Source: Bacteroides sp.
GTDB taxonomy: Bacteria; Bacteroidota; Bacteroidia; Bacteroidales; Muribaculaceae
NCBI GenBank assembly: GCA_014802325.1
Contig: JAAVCK010000019.1
Coordinates: 1 to 64,000, forward strand
Direction of reading: 5' to 3'
DNA length: 64,000 bases
The notes beneath the pieces were generated by a model. That model did not search any database, was not told the origin of the DNA, and worked only from the letters and a program-made list of their open reading frames with translations. Shown piece by piece: positions 7,876 through 17,273 of the stretch. Within the stretch, counting starts at the first letter, position 1. Each line of letters begins with the position of its first letter. A program made the translations under genes and the position numbers.

Positions 7876-9525
7876 ATGGAATGGCTTCTTAAGCTGCTTG
7901 GCCCCGGCAACATGGAACTGGCGAGTACTCTGGTGCTCTACTCTTTCGTGATTGCAGCCGGAGTGTTTCTGGGCAAAATCAAGGTGGGAGGCGTTTCGCT
8001 GGGTGTCACGTTTGTGCTCTTTGTGGGCATCATCATGGGTCACCTCGGCTATGTCGTCAATCCCGAAGTGCTTAAATTCGTCAGGGAGTTCGGTCTTATC
8101 CTGTTCATCTTTTCTATCGGTCTGCAAGTTGGCCCGGGTTTCTTCTCGTCGTTTAAGCATGGCGGTATTCTGCTCAACATGCTTGCCGTGCTGATAATCC
8201 TTCTCAACGTAGCTATAGTGCTGATAATCTTCTACATCGACGGCAATACCTCGATCACTGCCCTTGTAGGCGTAATGTCGGGAGCTGTCACCAATACACC
8301 CGGTCTGGCAGCCGCTCAGCAGACAGCAGGCTCGCCAGAGGCCATAAATCTCATGGCCATGGGATATGCCGCCGCTTATCCTCTCGGTGTGATAGGTATA
8401 ATCCTGTCGATGTTCGTTGTCAGGATTCTGTTCAAGATCAAGCCCGAGGATGAAGTGGCCGCTATCAATCAGGAAGCGGAAAATTCCACGAGCAAGCCTC
8501 TCATACTGTCGTTTGAGGTAACCAACGCGCTCATTGACGGCAAGACTCTTCACGAGCTGCATCAGATACTCGACTGCGACTTTGTGGTGAGCCGACGTAT
8601 GGGTAGCGACGGAAAGGTGGAAATACCTACTTCCAAGACCGAGGTACACGTGGGCGACAAACTCTACGTGGTGCTTTCTGCTTCAGCAGAGGTGCGTTTT
8701 CAAGGCGTGGTAGGCCACGAGATAAAAATGGACTGGGAGGAGGTGCAGAGCGAAGTATTCTCGCGCCGCATCGTCATCACGCAGAACAAATACAATGGTG
8801 TTCGCCTGGGTGCTCTCCGACTCCATACAGCCTACAGCCTCAACTGCACCCGCGTCAACCGTTCGGGTGTGGATCTTCTGGCCTCGCCCAATCTCCGCCT
8901 GCAAGTTGGCGACCGCCTCACAGTGGTGGGTGACCTCAACGATATAGAGCGACTTGGCGTGCGCCTGGGCAACTCGATGAAGCGCCTTGACCACCCCAAC
9001 CTCATCACTATATTTGTCGGCATACTTTTCGGTATCATCCTCGGCTCGATAAATGTGGGCTTCGGCATGAAACTCGGTCTGGCCGGCGGCCCGCTGGTAG
9101 CCGCCATTCTCATGAGCCGTTTCGGATATAAGTTTAAGCTCGTGACCTACACATCATCCTCAGCGTCGCTCATGCTCCGCGAGCTGGGTATTTGCCTCTT
9201 TCTTGCATCGGTAGGCATATCGTCGGGCAAGGATTTTGCCGCCACGGTGTTCAACTACACCGGTATGTGGTGGGTAATATGGGGCTTCATCATCACTTTC
9301 ATACCCCTGCTCATAGTGAGCTGCATAGCGCGCGGTGTTTATAAGATCAACTATCTCACCATCATGGGTCTCGTATCGGGCGGATGCACCGACCCCCCTG
9401 CGCTGGCCTACGCCAACGGCGCCACCGGCAGCGACGCCCCGGCCGTAGCTTATTCTACAGTCTACCCGCTCACGATGTTTCTGCGCGTGGTTGCGGCTCA
9501 GGCTCTGATATTATGTTTCTTCTGA
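7876..9525 (+). CDS. AspT/YidE/YbjL-type transporter with two RCK_C (TrkA-C) domains
   Basis: Duplicated membrane domains (TPGLAAAQ; SGGCTDPPALAYA) flanking two TrkA-C-like segments. Confidence 0.87.
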   Translation: MEWLLKLLGPGNMELASTLVLYSFVIAAGVFLGKIKVGGVSLGVTFVLFVGIIMGHLGYVVNPEVLKFVREFGLILFIFSIGLQVGPGFFSSFKHGGILLNMLAVLIILLNVAIVLIIFYIDGNTSITALVGVMSGAVTNTPGLAAAQQTAGSPEAINLMAMGYAAAYPLGVIGIILSMFVVRILFKIKPEDEVAAINQEAENSTSKPLILSFEVTNALIDGKTLHELHQILDCDFVVSRRMGSDGKVEIPTSKTEVHVGDKLYVVLSASAEVRFQGVVGHEIKMDWEEVQSEVFSRRIVITQNKYNGVRLGALRLHTAYSLNCTRVNRSGVDLLASPNLRLQVGDRLTVVGDLNDIERLGVRLGNSMKRLDHPNLITIFVGILFGIILGSINVGFGMKLGLAGGPLVAAILMSRFGYKFKLVTYTSSSASLMLRELGICLFLASVGISSGKDFAATVFNYTGMWWVIWGFIITFIPLLIVSCIARGVYKINYLTIMGLVSGGCTDPPALAYANGATGSDAPAVAYSTVYPLTMFLRVVAAQALILCFF

Positions 9526-9598
9526 TATAGTCAACTTTCCATTTCATTTAGCTGCCGGCGGATTGAATCACTTGATCCGTCGGCAATATTTTTTCAGC

Positions 9599-10516
9599 AT
9601 GAAAACTTCGCAGTTTCTTCAGCGACTCAAGCCGTGGATGCTACCCATTGCCATGGCTGGCGGCATAGTGTTTCATTCTTTTATGGAAAAGGTGGAATTC
9701 GTAGCGCCCTATCTGATATTTCTGATGCTTTATATCACATTCTGCAAGGCCGATTTCCACCGCTTGCGTCTCACCCGCATGTCGCTCCTGCTGCTTTGTG
9801 TGCAGATCCCCGGCTCACTCGTAGCCTACTACGCTTTCATGCCCCTCGGAGCCGATGTGGCACAAGGTGCATTCATATGCGTGTTTTGTCCCACGGCCAC
9901 GGCAGCCCCCGTCATCACAGCCATGCTCGGGGGTAGCATATCGGCATTGATAGCATATTCCATCGTGTCAAATATTTCTGTAGCATTGCTCGCGCCAGTC
10001 ATATTCACATTTCTTGGCAACGGCGCCGAGGTGAATTTTACCGACTCGGTGCTCACCATATCTGCCAAAGTGATTCCGCTGATTCTGCTTCCGCTTGCAG
10101 CAGCTATAGTGACCGGCCGCATCAGCCCCCGCACTCGGCGCGCCATTGCCGAGCACCAGCAACTGTCGTTTTATATCTGGGCCTTATCGCTGTTTATCGT
10201 CGTTGGACGTGCGGTCACTTTTGTAATGGCTGAACCGGTGGAAATGGCTCCACGGATGATACTGATAGCTCTTGTGGCCGGAGTGATGTGTGTGGCCCAG
10301 TTCTATATCGGCCGACGCATCGGCCGAGCCTGCGGCGACAAGATAGCCGGCGCGCAGGGACTCGGACAAAAAAACACCGTTCTAGCCATATGGATGGCTC
10401 TGTCATATCTAAATCCCATTTCATCTGTAGGCCCGGCGGCCTACATAGCTTGGCAGAATACTATCAACTCTCTTCAGCTATATTTCAAGAGCCGTAAGGA
10501 AACAAATCGCGATTAA
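9599..10516 (+). CDS. Bile acid:sodium symporter-like (BASS/ACR3 superfamily) membrane transporter
   Basis: About 9-10 TM segments, FCPTATAAPVITAMLGGSISALIAYSIVSNISVALLAP. Confidence 0.65.
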   Translation: MKTSQFLQRLKPWMLPIAMAGGIVFHSFMEKVEFVAPYLIFLMLYITFCKADFHRLRLTRMSLLLLCVQIPGSLVAYYAFMPLGADVAQGAFICVFCPTATAAPVITAMLGGSISALIAYSIVSNISVALLAPVIFTFLGNGAEVNFTDSVLTISAKVIPLILLPLAAAIVTGRISPRTRRAIAEHQQLSFYIWALSLFIVVGRAVTFVMAEPVEMAPRMILIALVAGVMCVAQFYIGRRIGRACGDKIAGAQGLGQKNTVLAIWMALSYLNPISSVGPAAYIAWQNTINSLQLYFKSRKETNRD

Positions 10517-10549
10517 CGATTGTTATACTTATAAAATCACTTTTTGACT

Positions 10550-11239
10550 ATGGAACAGACAATGTTTGAGACTCTGATGAATCTCCCGCTTTTTAAAGGC
10601 GTGAGCTATAAGCGACTGTCGGAAATCGTTGGCAACACGAAGCTGGCATTCATGAAGTACCTTCAGGGTGAGACATTGATTTTTCCCGACGACACGTGCG
10701 ACTCGCTTAAGTTTATCCTCTCAGGCAAGGTGAGGCTGGCTATTTCCACTCACGACGAGCGCTTCACCGTGTCGTCAGTGCTCGAAGGGCCGTCGGTCAT
10801 AATGCCTGAATATCTTTTCGGCCGCTCCACGGTCTATCCCTGCCGTGTGACGGCTGTAGATTCGGTGTCGGTGATGCAGATCAGCAAATCGGATCTGACG
10901 CGACTGCTGTCGACCGACGAGATTTTTCTTTTCAACTACATCAATCTCATTTCGAGTTCGGCTCAGAAGAGTGTGGAAGGAGTGCTGGCTCTGACGTCGG
11001 GGTCGCTTGAAGAGCGAATTGCATTTTGGGTGCTTGCCCTAAGCCAGCACGACAGCAAAGACATAATCCTTTCGTGCCGACAGCGCGACCTGTGCGCTGT
11101 ATTCGGAGTGCAACGGTCAAGTTTTACAGCTGCTCTCGACCATCTGAAGTCGCTCGGATATATCGACTATACCTCTGATTCCATAAAAGTGAAATCACGC
11201 CGCGACATGGCTTCGCTACTTATCCACGCCCGCGACTGA
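10550..11239 (+). CDS. Crp/Fnr family transcriptional regulator
   Basis: cNMP-binding-like N-terminus (LFKGVSYKRLSEI..GETLIFPDDTCDSLKFILSGKVRL) plus a C-terminal HTH (CRQRDLCAVFGVQRSSFTAALDHLKSLGYI). Confidence 0.82.
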   Translation: MEQTMFETLMNLPLFKGVSYKRLSEIVGNTKLAFMKYLQGETLIFPDDTCDSLKFILSGKVRLAISTHDERFTVSSVLEGPSVIMPEYLFGRSTVYPCRVTAVDSVSVMQISKSDLTRLLSTDEIFLFNYINLISSSAQKSVEGVLALTSGSLEERIAFWVLALSQHDSKDIILSCRQRDLCAVFGVQRSSFTAALDHLKSLGYIDYTSDSIKVKSRRDMASLLIHARD

Positions 11240-11621
11240 CCTCGACCTCTCTCCTATTCAAAAATATTTGAGGATATTATTTAGCTGCATTTTTTTATTT
11301 GGAAAATTGGAAGTTTGTTATTAAATTTGCAATGTTTTAGGGAAAAGCACTGCTTTTCAATTCTCACGTTTAATAGCTCCATTTCTCTCCAATTTCCATT
11401 TTTTTGAAAAGAAACCGGCAGGCTTATGTCATGATTGTTGGCGCGAGTTCTGACAGGTCTTATTGTGACGGGATCAACTGCCCCTCCATCCCCTTGAAAA
11501 TTTTCTGGAATTACAGTCGGAGAAGTTACGATTTACAGTCTGCAATGCGTCGGTACAGCTCTGATATTCCACCGGATTAAAAAAAAAATTATTTATTTGC
11601 TATCATATACATAATTATTGT

Positions 11622-13616
11622 ATGTTATCAATAGATGAACTGAATACCATGACTCCTGAAAAGCTGCGCGAAGTGGCGGAGTCGATGGGTCTGAAAAAAA
11701 TCGATACTTCCGATACGGAAGCTCTCGTCTACCGCATCCTCGACCGTCAGGCCGACGAAAAAGCAGCCAATGCAACGGCCGATAAGCGCAAACGCGCACC
11801 TAAAGAAAAAACCGGCGAGCAGAATCAGCCCGACGCTCAGGCACAGCCCAAGCGCCGTGGTCGCAAACCCAAAAATGCCACAGATGCAGCTCCCGCTCTG
11901 CCCGTAGAAGCTCCCGAAGCCGAAACTGATGCCACTGATGCCCCGGCCGACGCCGCTGAGGGCGACAACAAGCCTAAACGACGCCGCGGACGTCCGCGCA
12001 ACGACGAGCGCCCCGCTGCTTATACACCCGCTGATCCTCAATCTGCTACTGACGACGCACCCGCTGATGATAAGCCTTCGGCTCAGGATGCGCCCACGGA
12101 AGCTCTTACTGTCATAGAGCCTCAGGTAGTGACATCGGAAGCCCCCTCAGCCGAAGGTGCTCAGGTTCAGGAGACAGCACCCGCCGAGCAGCCCGCAGGT
12201 CAGCAGCAGCAACCTCAGCAGCAACGTAAACGAGATTTCCGTCCAGGCAAAAATTCTGACTTCGGCCAGTTCTTCCCCCGCTCGGGCGGACGCACATTTG
12301 CCCCCCGCTCTCAGCAGGAACGCGAGCAGGCCATGGCCGCAGCTGCCGCAGCGCCCATTCTACTCGCCGAGCCTGCGGCTGAAAAGCCTCAGCAGCAACA
12401 GCAGGGCAAAAAGAATAAGAAAAACCGTAACAACAACGGAAATAACGGTAATAATAACTTCGTACAACAGCAGCGCCAGCCCCTGCTCAACTATAATTTT
12501 GACGATATTATCGACGCCTCGGGTGTGCTCGAAATCGTGCCCGAAGGTCACGGCTTCCTCCGTTCGAGCGACTATAACTATCTCGCATCGCCCGATGATG
12601 TTCTTGTCACCCAGCAGCAGATCCGCCAGTGGGGACTCCGCACCGGCGATGTGGTTGAGGCAAGCGTGCGCCCTCCCCGCGAAAACGAGAAGTATTTCCC
12701 GCTCACCAACGTGAGGAGCATCAACGGCCGCTCGCCTGAATTTGTGCGCGACCGCATAGCTTTCGAGCATCTCACGCCTCTCTTCCCTGACGAAAAGTTT
12801 GACCTTACATCAGGACAGTCGAGCAACATATCCACCCGTGTGGTCGACATGTTCTCTCCCATCGGCAAAGGCCAGCGCGGACTTATCGTGGCTCCTCCGA
12901 AGACCGGTAAGACTATCCTGCTTAAAGACATTGCCAACGCTATAGCCGAGAATCACCCCGAGACCTACATCATGATTCTGCTCATCGACGAGCGTCCCGA
13001 GGAAGTGACCGACATGTCGCGCAGCGTGAATGCAGAGGTTATCGCATCGACTTTCGACGAGCCTGCCGACCGCCACGTTAAGATTGCCTCCATTGTTCTT
13101 GAAAAGGCTAAACGAATGGTAGAGTGCGGCCACGATGTAGTGATACTCCTTGACTCCATAACCCGTCTGGCTCGCGCCTACAACACTTGCGCCCCTGCTT
13201 CGGGTAAGATACTTTCGGGTGGTGTTGACGCCAACGCTCTTCAGAAGCCCAAGCGCTTCTTCGGTGCGGCACGCAACATCGAAAACGGCGGTTCGCTCAC
13301 CATCATCGCCACCGCTCTTACCGAAACTTCGTCGAAGATGGACGAGGTGATCTTCGAGGAATTCAAAGGCACGGGCAACATGGAGCTCCAGCTTGACCGC
13401 AAGCTCTCCAACAAGCGCATTTTCCCCGCCGTCGACATTATGGCATCGTCTACCCGCCGCGACGACCTGCTCTTGCGCCAGGAGACCCTCAACCGCATGT
13501 GGATTCTCCGCCGATTCCTCTCCGACCGCACCTCTATCGAGGCCATGGAATTTATCAAAGACCGCATGGAGCGCACTGCCGACAACGACGAACTTCTCCG
13601 CACTATGGGCGACTAA
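11622..13616 (+). CDS. rho: Transcription termination factor Rho with a long disordered N-terminal insertion
   Basis: [23 protein letters not shown] Walker [66 protein letters not shown]-terminal ~280 aa are A/P/E/Q/N-rich. Confidence 0.96.
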   Translation: MLSIDELNTMTPEKLREVAESMGLKKIDTSDTEALVYRILDRQADEKAANATADKRKRAPKEKTGEQNQPDAQAQPKRRGRKPKNATDAAPALPVEAPEAETDATDAPADAAEGDNKPKRRRGRPRNDERPAAYTPADPQSATDDAPADDKPSAQDAPTEALTVIEPQVVTSEAPSAEGAQVQETAPAEQPAGQQQQPQQQRKRDFRPGKNSDFGQFFPRSGGRTFAPRSQQEREQAMAAAAAAPILLAEPAAEKPQQQQQGKKNKKNRNNNGNNGNNNFVQQQRQPLLNYNFDDIIDASGVLEIVPEGHGFLRSSDYNYLASPDDVLVTQQQIRQWGLRTGDVVEASVRPPRENEKYFPLTNVRSINGRSPEFVRDRIAFEHLTPLFPDEKFDLTSGQSSNISTRVVDMFSPIGKGQRGLIVAPPKTGKTILLKDIANAIAENHPETYIMILLIDERPEEVTDMSRSVNAEVIASTFDEPADRHVKIASIVLEKAKRMVECGHDVVILLDSITRLARAYNTCAPASGKILSGGVDANALQKPKRFFGAARNIENGGSLTIIATALTETSSKMDEVIFEEFKGTGNMELQLDRKLSNKRIFPAVDIMASSTRRDDLLLRQETLNRMWILRRFLSDRTSIEAMEFIKDRMERTADNDELLRTMGD

Positions 13617-13641
13617 CTTCTAAAAATATCCTGTAAAGAAA

Positions 13642-14490
13642 ATGAAATCATACGACCAGCAGATCGACGATCTTCTCAACCTCGCTTTTGCCGAAGACGT
13701 GGGCGACGGCGACCACACCACCCTTTCCACCATTCCTGCCGACGAGCAGGGCTGCCAGCAGCTCATCGTGAAGGAGGAAGGTATACTAGCAGGTGTGGAA
13801 GTAGCTAAGAAAGTATTCGAGAAATTTGACCCTGAGCTGAAAATGACCGTCTATATCAACGACGGTGCTCACGTGCACCCCGGCGACGTAGCCTTCAAGG
13901 TCGAAGGCAGTGTGCGTTCATTGCTCCAGACCGAGCGCACCATGCTCAATATCATGCAGCGCATGAGCGGCATAGCCACCACCACCGCACGCTATCAGAG
14001 CCGCCTCGACGGCCTCAACTGCAAGGTGCTCGATACGCGTAAGACCACTCCCGGAATGCGCCTGCTCGAAAAGAAAGCCGTAAAGATAGGCGGAGGTATG
14101 AATCATCGCATCGGCCTCTTCGACATGATACTCATCAAAGATAATCATGTGGACTTCGCCGGTGGAATCGACAAAGCCGTAGCGGCCGCACGCAAGTATC
14201 TTGCCGAGAAAGGCAAAGACCTCAAAATTGAGGTGGAAGTGCGCAACACCGACGAAATTCTTCAGGCTCTTGATGCTAAGGTTGACCGCATCATGCTTGA
14301 CAATTTCACCCCTGAGCGCACAGCCGAGGCCGTGAAGTTGATAAATCACCGGGCCGAAGTTGAATCATCGGGAGGAATCACGCTCGACACCCTCCGCGCA
14401 TATGGCGAAGCCGGCGTTGACTTCATCTCCATCGGCGCCCTCACCCACTCCGTCAAAGGCCTCGACATGAGCTTCAAAGCAGTGAAGTAA
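13642..14490 (+). CDS. nadC: Carboxylating nicotinate-nucleotide diphosphorylase
   Basis: EDVGDGDHTTLSTIP, ERTMLNIMQRMSGIAT, DTRKTTPGMRLLEKKAVKIGGGMNHRIGLFDMILIKDNH. Confidence 0.95.
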   Translation: MKSYDQQIDDLLNLAFAEDVGDGDHTTLSTIPADEQGCQQLIVKEEGILAGVEVAKKVFEKFDPELKMTVYINDGAHVHPGDVAFKVEGSVRSLLQTERTMLNIMQRMSGIATTTARYQSRLDGLNCKVLDTRKTTPGMRLLEKKAVKIGGGMNHRIGLFDMILIKDNHVDFAGGIDKAVAAARKYLAEKGKDLKIEVEVRNTDEILQALDAKVDRIMLDNFTPERTAEAVKLINHRAEVESSGGITLDTLRAYGEAGVDFISIGALTHSVKGLDMSFKAVK

Positions 14491-14511
14491 ATCCTATTTT
14501 TTGAAAACCAT

Positions 14512-14556
14512 AAAAAGCGAGGTAACATCAGGATAATGATGCAATCTCGCTTTTTT
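14512..14556 (+). terminator. Rho-independent terminator after nadC
   Basis: AAAGCGAG...CTCGCTTTTTTA hairpin with U-tract. Confidence 0.7.
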
Positions 14557-14606
14557 ATTCTTTATTAGCTGAAATATCTCATATTAGAGATCAGCAGATA
14601 TTAATC

Positions 14607-14993
14607 TCAAAATAATTGGAGATCTGATGGATTTATATTATCAAACCATTCATTAAGCTTAGCTTTCGCCTGTCGATGGGTATTTGCCGATATATTTGAC
14701 CAAATATTTTTGACTGCCAAAACAAGAGCACCGGCATCATCTACAAATCCGCCCGGCAAAAAATCAGGAATAAAGTCTAATGGAAGTATAAAATAACCAA
14801 GAGCGCCTACTACTATTGCTTTATCTGACATCGGAACTTCTTTATCAAACATAGCATAGTACAATAACAATGCTGCATAAATTACTTTCACTCCTGCCTT
14901 TTTTGCAACGTCGCTAATTTTGCTAAACAATTTTTCAGGAGAGAAATAAGACATGAATGATTCTGCTGTTGAAGCACTAAATTTTATTGCCAT
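14607..14993 (-). CDS. YkvA/DUF1232 family membrane protein
   Basis: DKAIVVGALGYFILPLDFIPDFLPGGFVDDAGALVLAVKNI is the DUF1232 signature. Confidence 0.88.
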   Translation of the reverse strand: MAIKFSASTAESFMSYFSPEKLFSKISDVAKKAGVKVIYAALLLYYAMFDKEVPMSDKAIVVGALGYFILPLDFIPDFLPGGFVDDAGALVLAVKNIWSNISANTHRQAKAKLNEWFDNINPSDLQLF

Positions 14994-15018
14994 AGTCGTA
15001 TAATTGATTTTTTAATAA

Positions 15019-15384
15019 TTATTTGAGCTGTTTAAGTGATTCTACAAACATTTTTCCCGAGAGATAAAATTGAGCATATACAATAAATGGCTCAATAAAG
15101 AAAAATGCCGATAACATAAAATCAAGAATAAAAGCAACAGCGATGTTTACAACAAAACCTAAACCTATCAATTTGCCTTTATTCTCGCTAAATGAAATAC
15201 CTACTTTCTCGGAGATCTTGCTATACATATTCCATAAAACGGCTATGAAAATAAAACCTCCGAATCCGAAATCAGGAAGCGCCATAAGTAATGCACCTAT
15301 TAACGCACGTTTTTTAATAATTTTGAAAATATCTTTTTCAAAATACTTGTTGGCTAATTTCGCCGCTATTGCACCTTCAAACAT
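15019..15384 (-). CDS. Hypothetical integral membrane protein
   Basis: Several hydrophobic segments, co-oriented with the DUF1232 gene. Confidence 0.6.
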   Translation of the reverse strand: MFEGAIAAKLANKYFEKDIFKIIKKRALIGALLMALPDFGFGGFIFIAVLWNMYSKISEKVGISFSENKGKLIGLGFVVNIAVAFILDFMLSAFFFIEPFIVYAQFYLSGKMFVESLKQLK

Positions 15385-15465
15385 GATAATAAATGTCTTT
15401 TGAAAATTATTTTTACTAAGTGCCTCCTTACTCCCTAATTCGGCGGTAAAGGTTTGGATATAAGA

Positions 15466-15735
15466 AAAGAGGGGAATTTATCGCGCCTCTATCATAGTTA
15501 CAACTGGCTCGCCAAAGCCAACACGCTGAATGATATATGAGGGTAGAATAAACTGCCCCTCTGATTTTGTCTATACTGAAATACAGCGATAACGCCGCAC
15601 GGACAGGTGTGACAAAAACAGAAAGAGCGTCTAATCTTACTTCATCTCAGCGTGGTATTGAATTGGCGATTCGTTGTAACTGAGAAAGAAAGCTTGACAC
15701 TTTTCTTATCCGACGGTATTTCTCTTCCATCAGAC
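15466..15735 (-). ncRNA. Candidate structured RNA (stand-alone sRNA or leader/attenuator)
   Basis: TAACTTTG box on minus strand (15740-15747). Long-range inverted arms at 15642-15681 and 15497-15533 (GTTACAAC/GTTGTAAC, TCGCCAA/TTGGCGA, CACGCTGA/TCAGCGTG). AGAGGGG (15556-15562) is complementary to CCCCTCT (15468-15474), which precedes a T-rich run. Confidence 0.45.
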
Positions 15736-15881
15736 ACGGCAAAGTTAATCAATTTTTTTGATTAGTCGCTCTTTGTAAAGCAATTTATTCTACACGCCTA
15801 AGAATTTGAAGGGATTTCAGACGGCAAATTATCAATCAAATATGATTTTACCTTTAGTATATCCGTAATTTGAGTCGACGA

Positions 15882-16196
15882 TTAGGATGACTTCCTAGAA
15901 TAAGATGCCCACTCGTGACAATAGCGTGTCTCAATACAAATGTCGCGGTCGATAATCTTGTACAAATTATCACCTATTTTCTTAACCTTGACTATGTATT
16001 TTCCCGTGTCGAGTTTGGCTGGCGAAAGCAAATACTCCACTTCGATGGTACGATCCATTTTACCGACGGCTTTAGTTCCCGACTCCGGCTTATATACCGT
16101 ATAAAAGGCAGCTATATCATAACTACTCTCGGCATTAGCGGCTATAGCCGATAGGAGCAGCGTCATTATTAAAAATATCTTGCGGATGTGTATCAT
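15882..16196 (-). CDS. Small secreted hypothetical protein
   Basis: Signal peptide MIHIRKIFLIMTLLLSAIAANA; no recognised domain. Confidence 0.6.
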   Translation of the reverse strand: MIHIRKIFLIMTLLLSAIAANAESSYDIAAFYTVYKPESGTKAVGKMDRTIEVEYLLSPAKLDTGKYIVKVKKIGDNLYKIIDRDICIETRYCHEWASYSRKSS

Positions 16197-16264
16197 AAGT
16201 CTTAGAATTAAAGAGTTCGGAGCCGTCAGTGCATGACTGCCCCGAACTATAAGATGCGTTATTT

Positions 16265-17116
16265 TTATTTATTAAGATTGTAAACCTCCTTGCGGATGTA
16301 GGGCTTGAGGGCGGGAACTTTCTCGGCGAGCTCGTTCACAGCGAGGCGCGACACGAGTATACCACCAAGCACATTAAGGTGAGTATTGTCAACCTTTCCC
16401 TTGGGGCAGAATTCGTAGGTATCGGCGGGAATCCACATAAACATCTGCTGCGAGAGATCGCGTCCGAGACCCTGCACGAGTGAATGAGTCAGAGCATTCA
16501 TGTCAACGAAAACCACATCCATTTCTTCGGCCACGCGGCGCGGTGCAATGATGTATTCACCGTGGGTGTCGACGAGCACTTCGCCCTCGGTCTGATAGGT
16601 CTTTTTGTCAGGATTCCAGTCGGCCTGCTTATCGTCAGTATCCTCCTGCGTCTCACCGGTGGGAGCGGGGAAGTTACGTCGTACTATCGAGTTCATAATA
16701 ATAGGTGTGGCTCCTTTCTCGCGAGCCTCGGTCACGAAGCGGCGTAGATTGTCGTCAAATGACGCGCCGGGCACGGTGTAACGTTTTTCATCCTTGATTT
16801 TCTCGTCGTTATGGCCAAACTGTATGATCACATAGTCGCCCGGACGGATTTTCTCTTTTACCACATCCCAGCGGCCCTCGTCGATAAAACTTTTCGAGCT
16901 ACGGCCATTGACGGCGTGATTGTCAACCTTTACGGCTCCTTCGAGATAGATGGGAAGCATCTGCCCCCAGCCTCGCTCCTGATTTTCCTTTTCGAGTTTC
17001 TTATTAGCCATCGTAGAGTCACCTATCATGAAAATAGTCACGGTGTCGGCCGGCTCTGCTGCCTGCATCGCAAACGGCATTGCGAGTGAAAGAATTAATG
17101 AATGTATCAGTTTCAT
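16265..17116 (-). CDS. Rhamnogalacturonan acetylesterase-like SGNH hydrolase (CE12-type)
   Basis: Signal peptide, FMIGDSTMANK, NHAVNGRSSKSFIDEGRW, IQFGHNDEK, DNTHLNVLGG. Confidence 0.87.
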   Translation of the reverse strand: MKLIHSLILSLAMPFAMQAAEPADTVTIFMIGDSTMANKKLEKENQERGWGQMLPIYLEGAVKVDNHAVNGRSSKSFIDEGRWDVVKEKIRPGDYVIIQFGHNDEKIKDEKRYTVPGASFDDNLRRFVTEAREKGATPIIMNSIVRRNFPAPTGETQEDTDDKQADWNPDKKTYQTEGEVLVDTHGEYIIAPRRVAEEMDVVFVDMNALTHSLVQGLGRDLSQQMFMWIPADTYEFCPKGKVDNTHLNVLGGILVSRLAVNELAEKVPALKPYIRKEVYNLNK

Positions 17117-17273
17117 GGTGAAATGGGTTAAGTAGTTTTTGCAAAATTACGCAATTTATTTCTACACCACAAAAGAAAAAAATCATTTTGCCGATAAGCG
17201 GATTTTTCGTAAATTTGCGGTAATAATGACAATAAGTGACTTTACAATCGCTTAAAACATCAACCTTAAGACC

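Noticed and set aside
12157-12714. 185-aa alternative-frame ORF within rho
   Set aside because: Ser/Arg-rich out-of-frame translation overlapping the rho disordered region; no independent signal.
15497-15681. IS element in the 15.5-kb spacer
   Set aside because: The inverted arms enclose only ~110 bp with no transposase ORF and contain interrupted pairing typical of RNA; a MITE remains possible but is not supported by visible target duplications.
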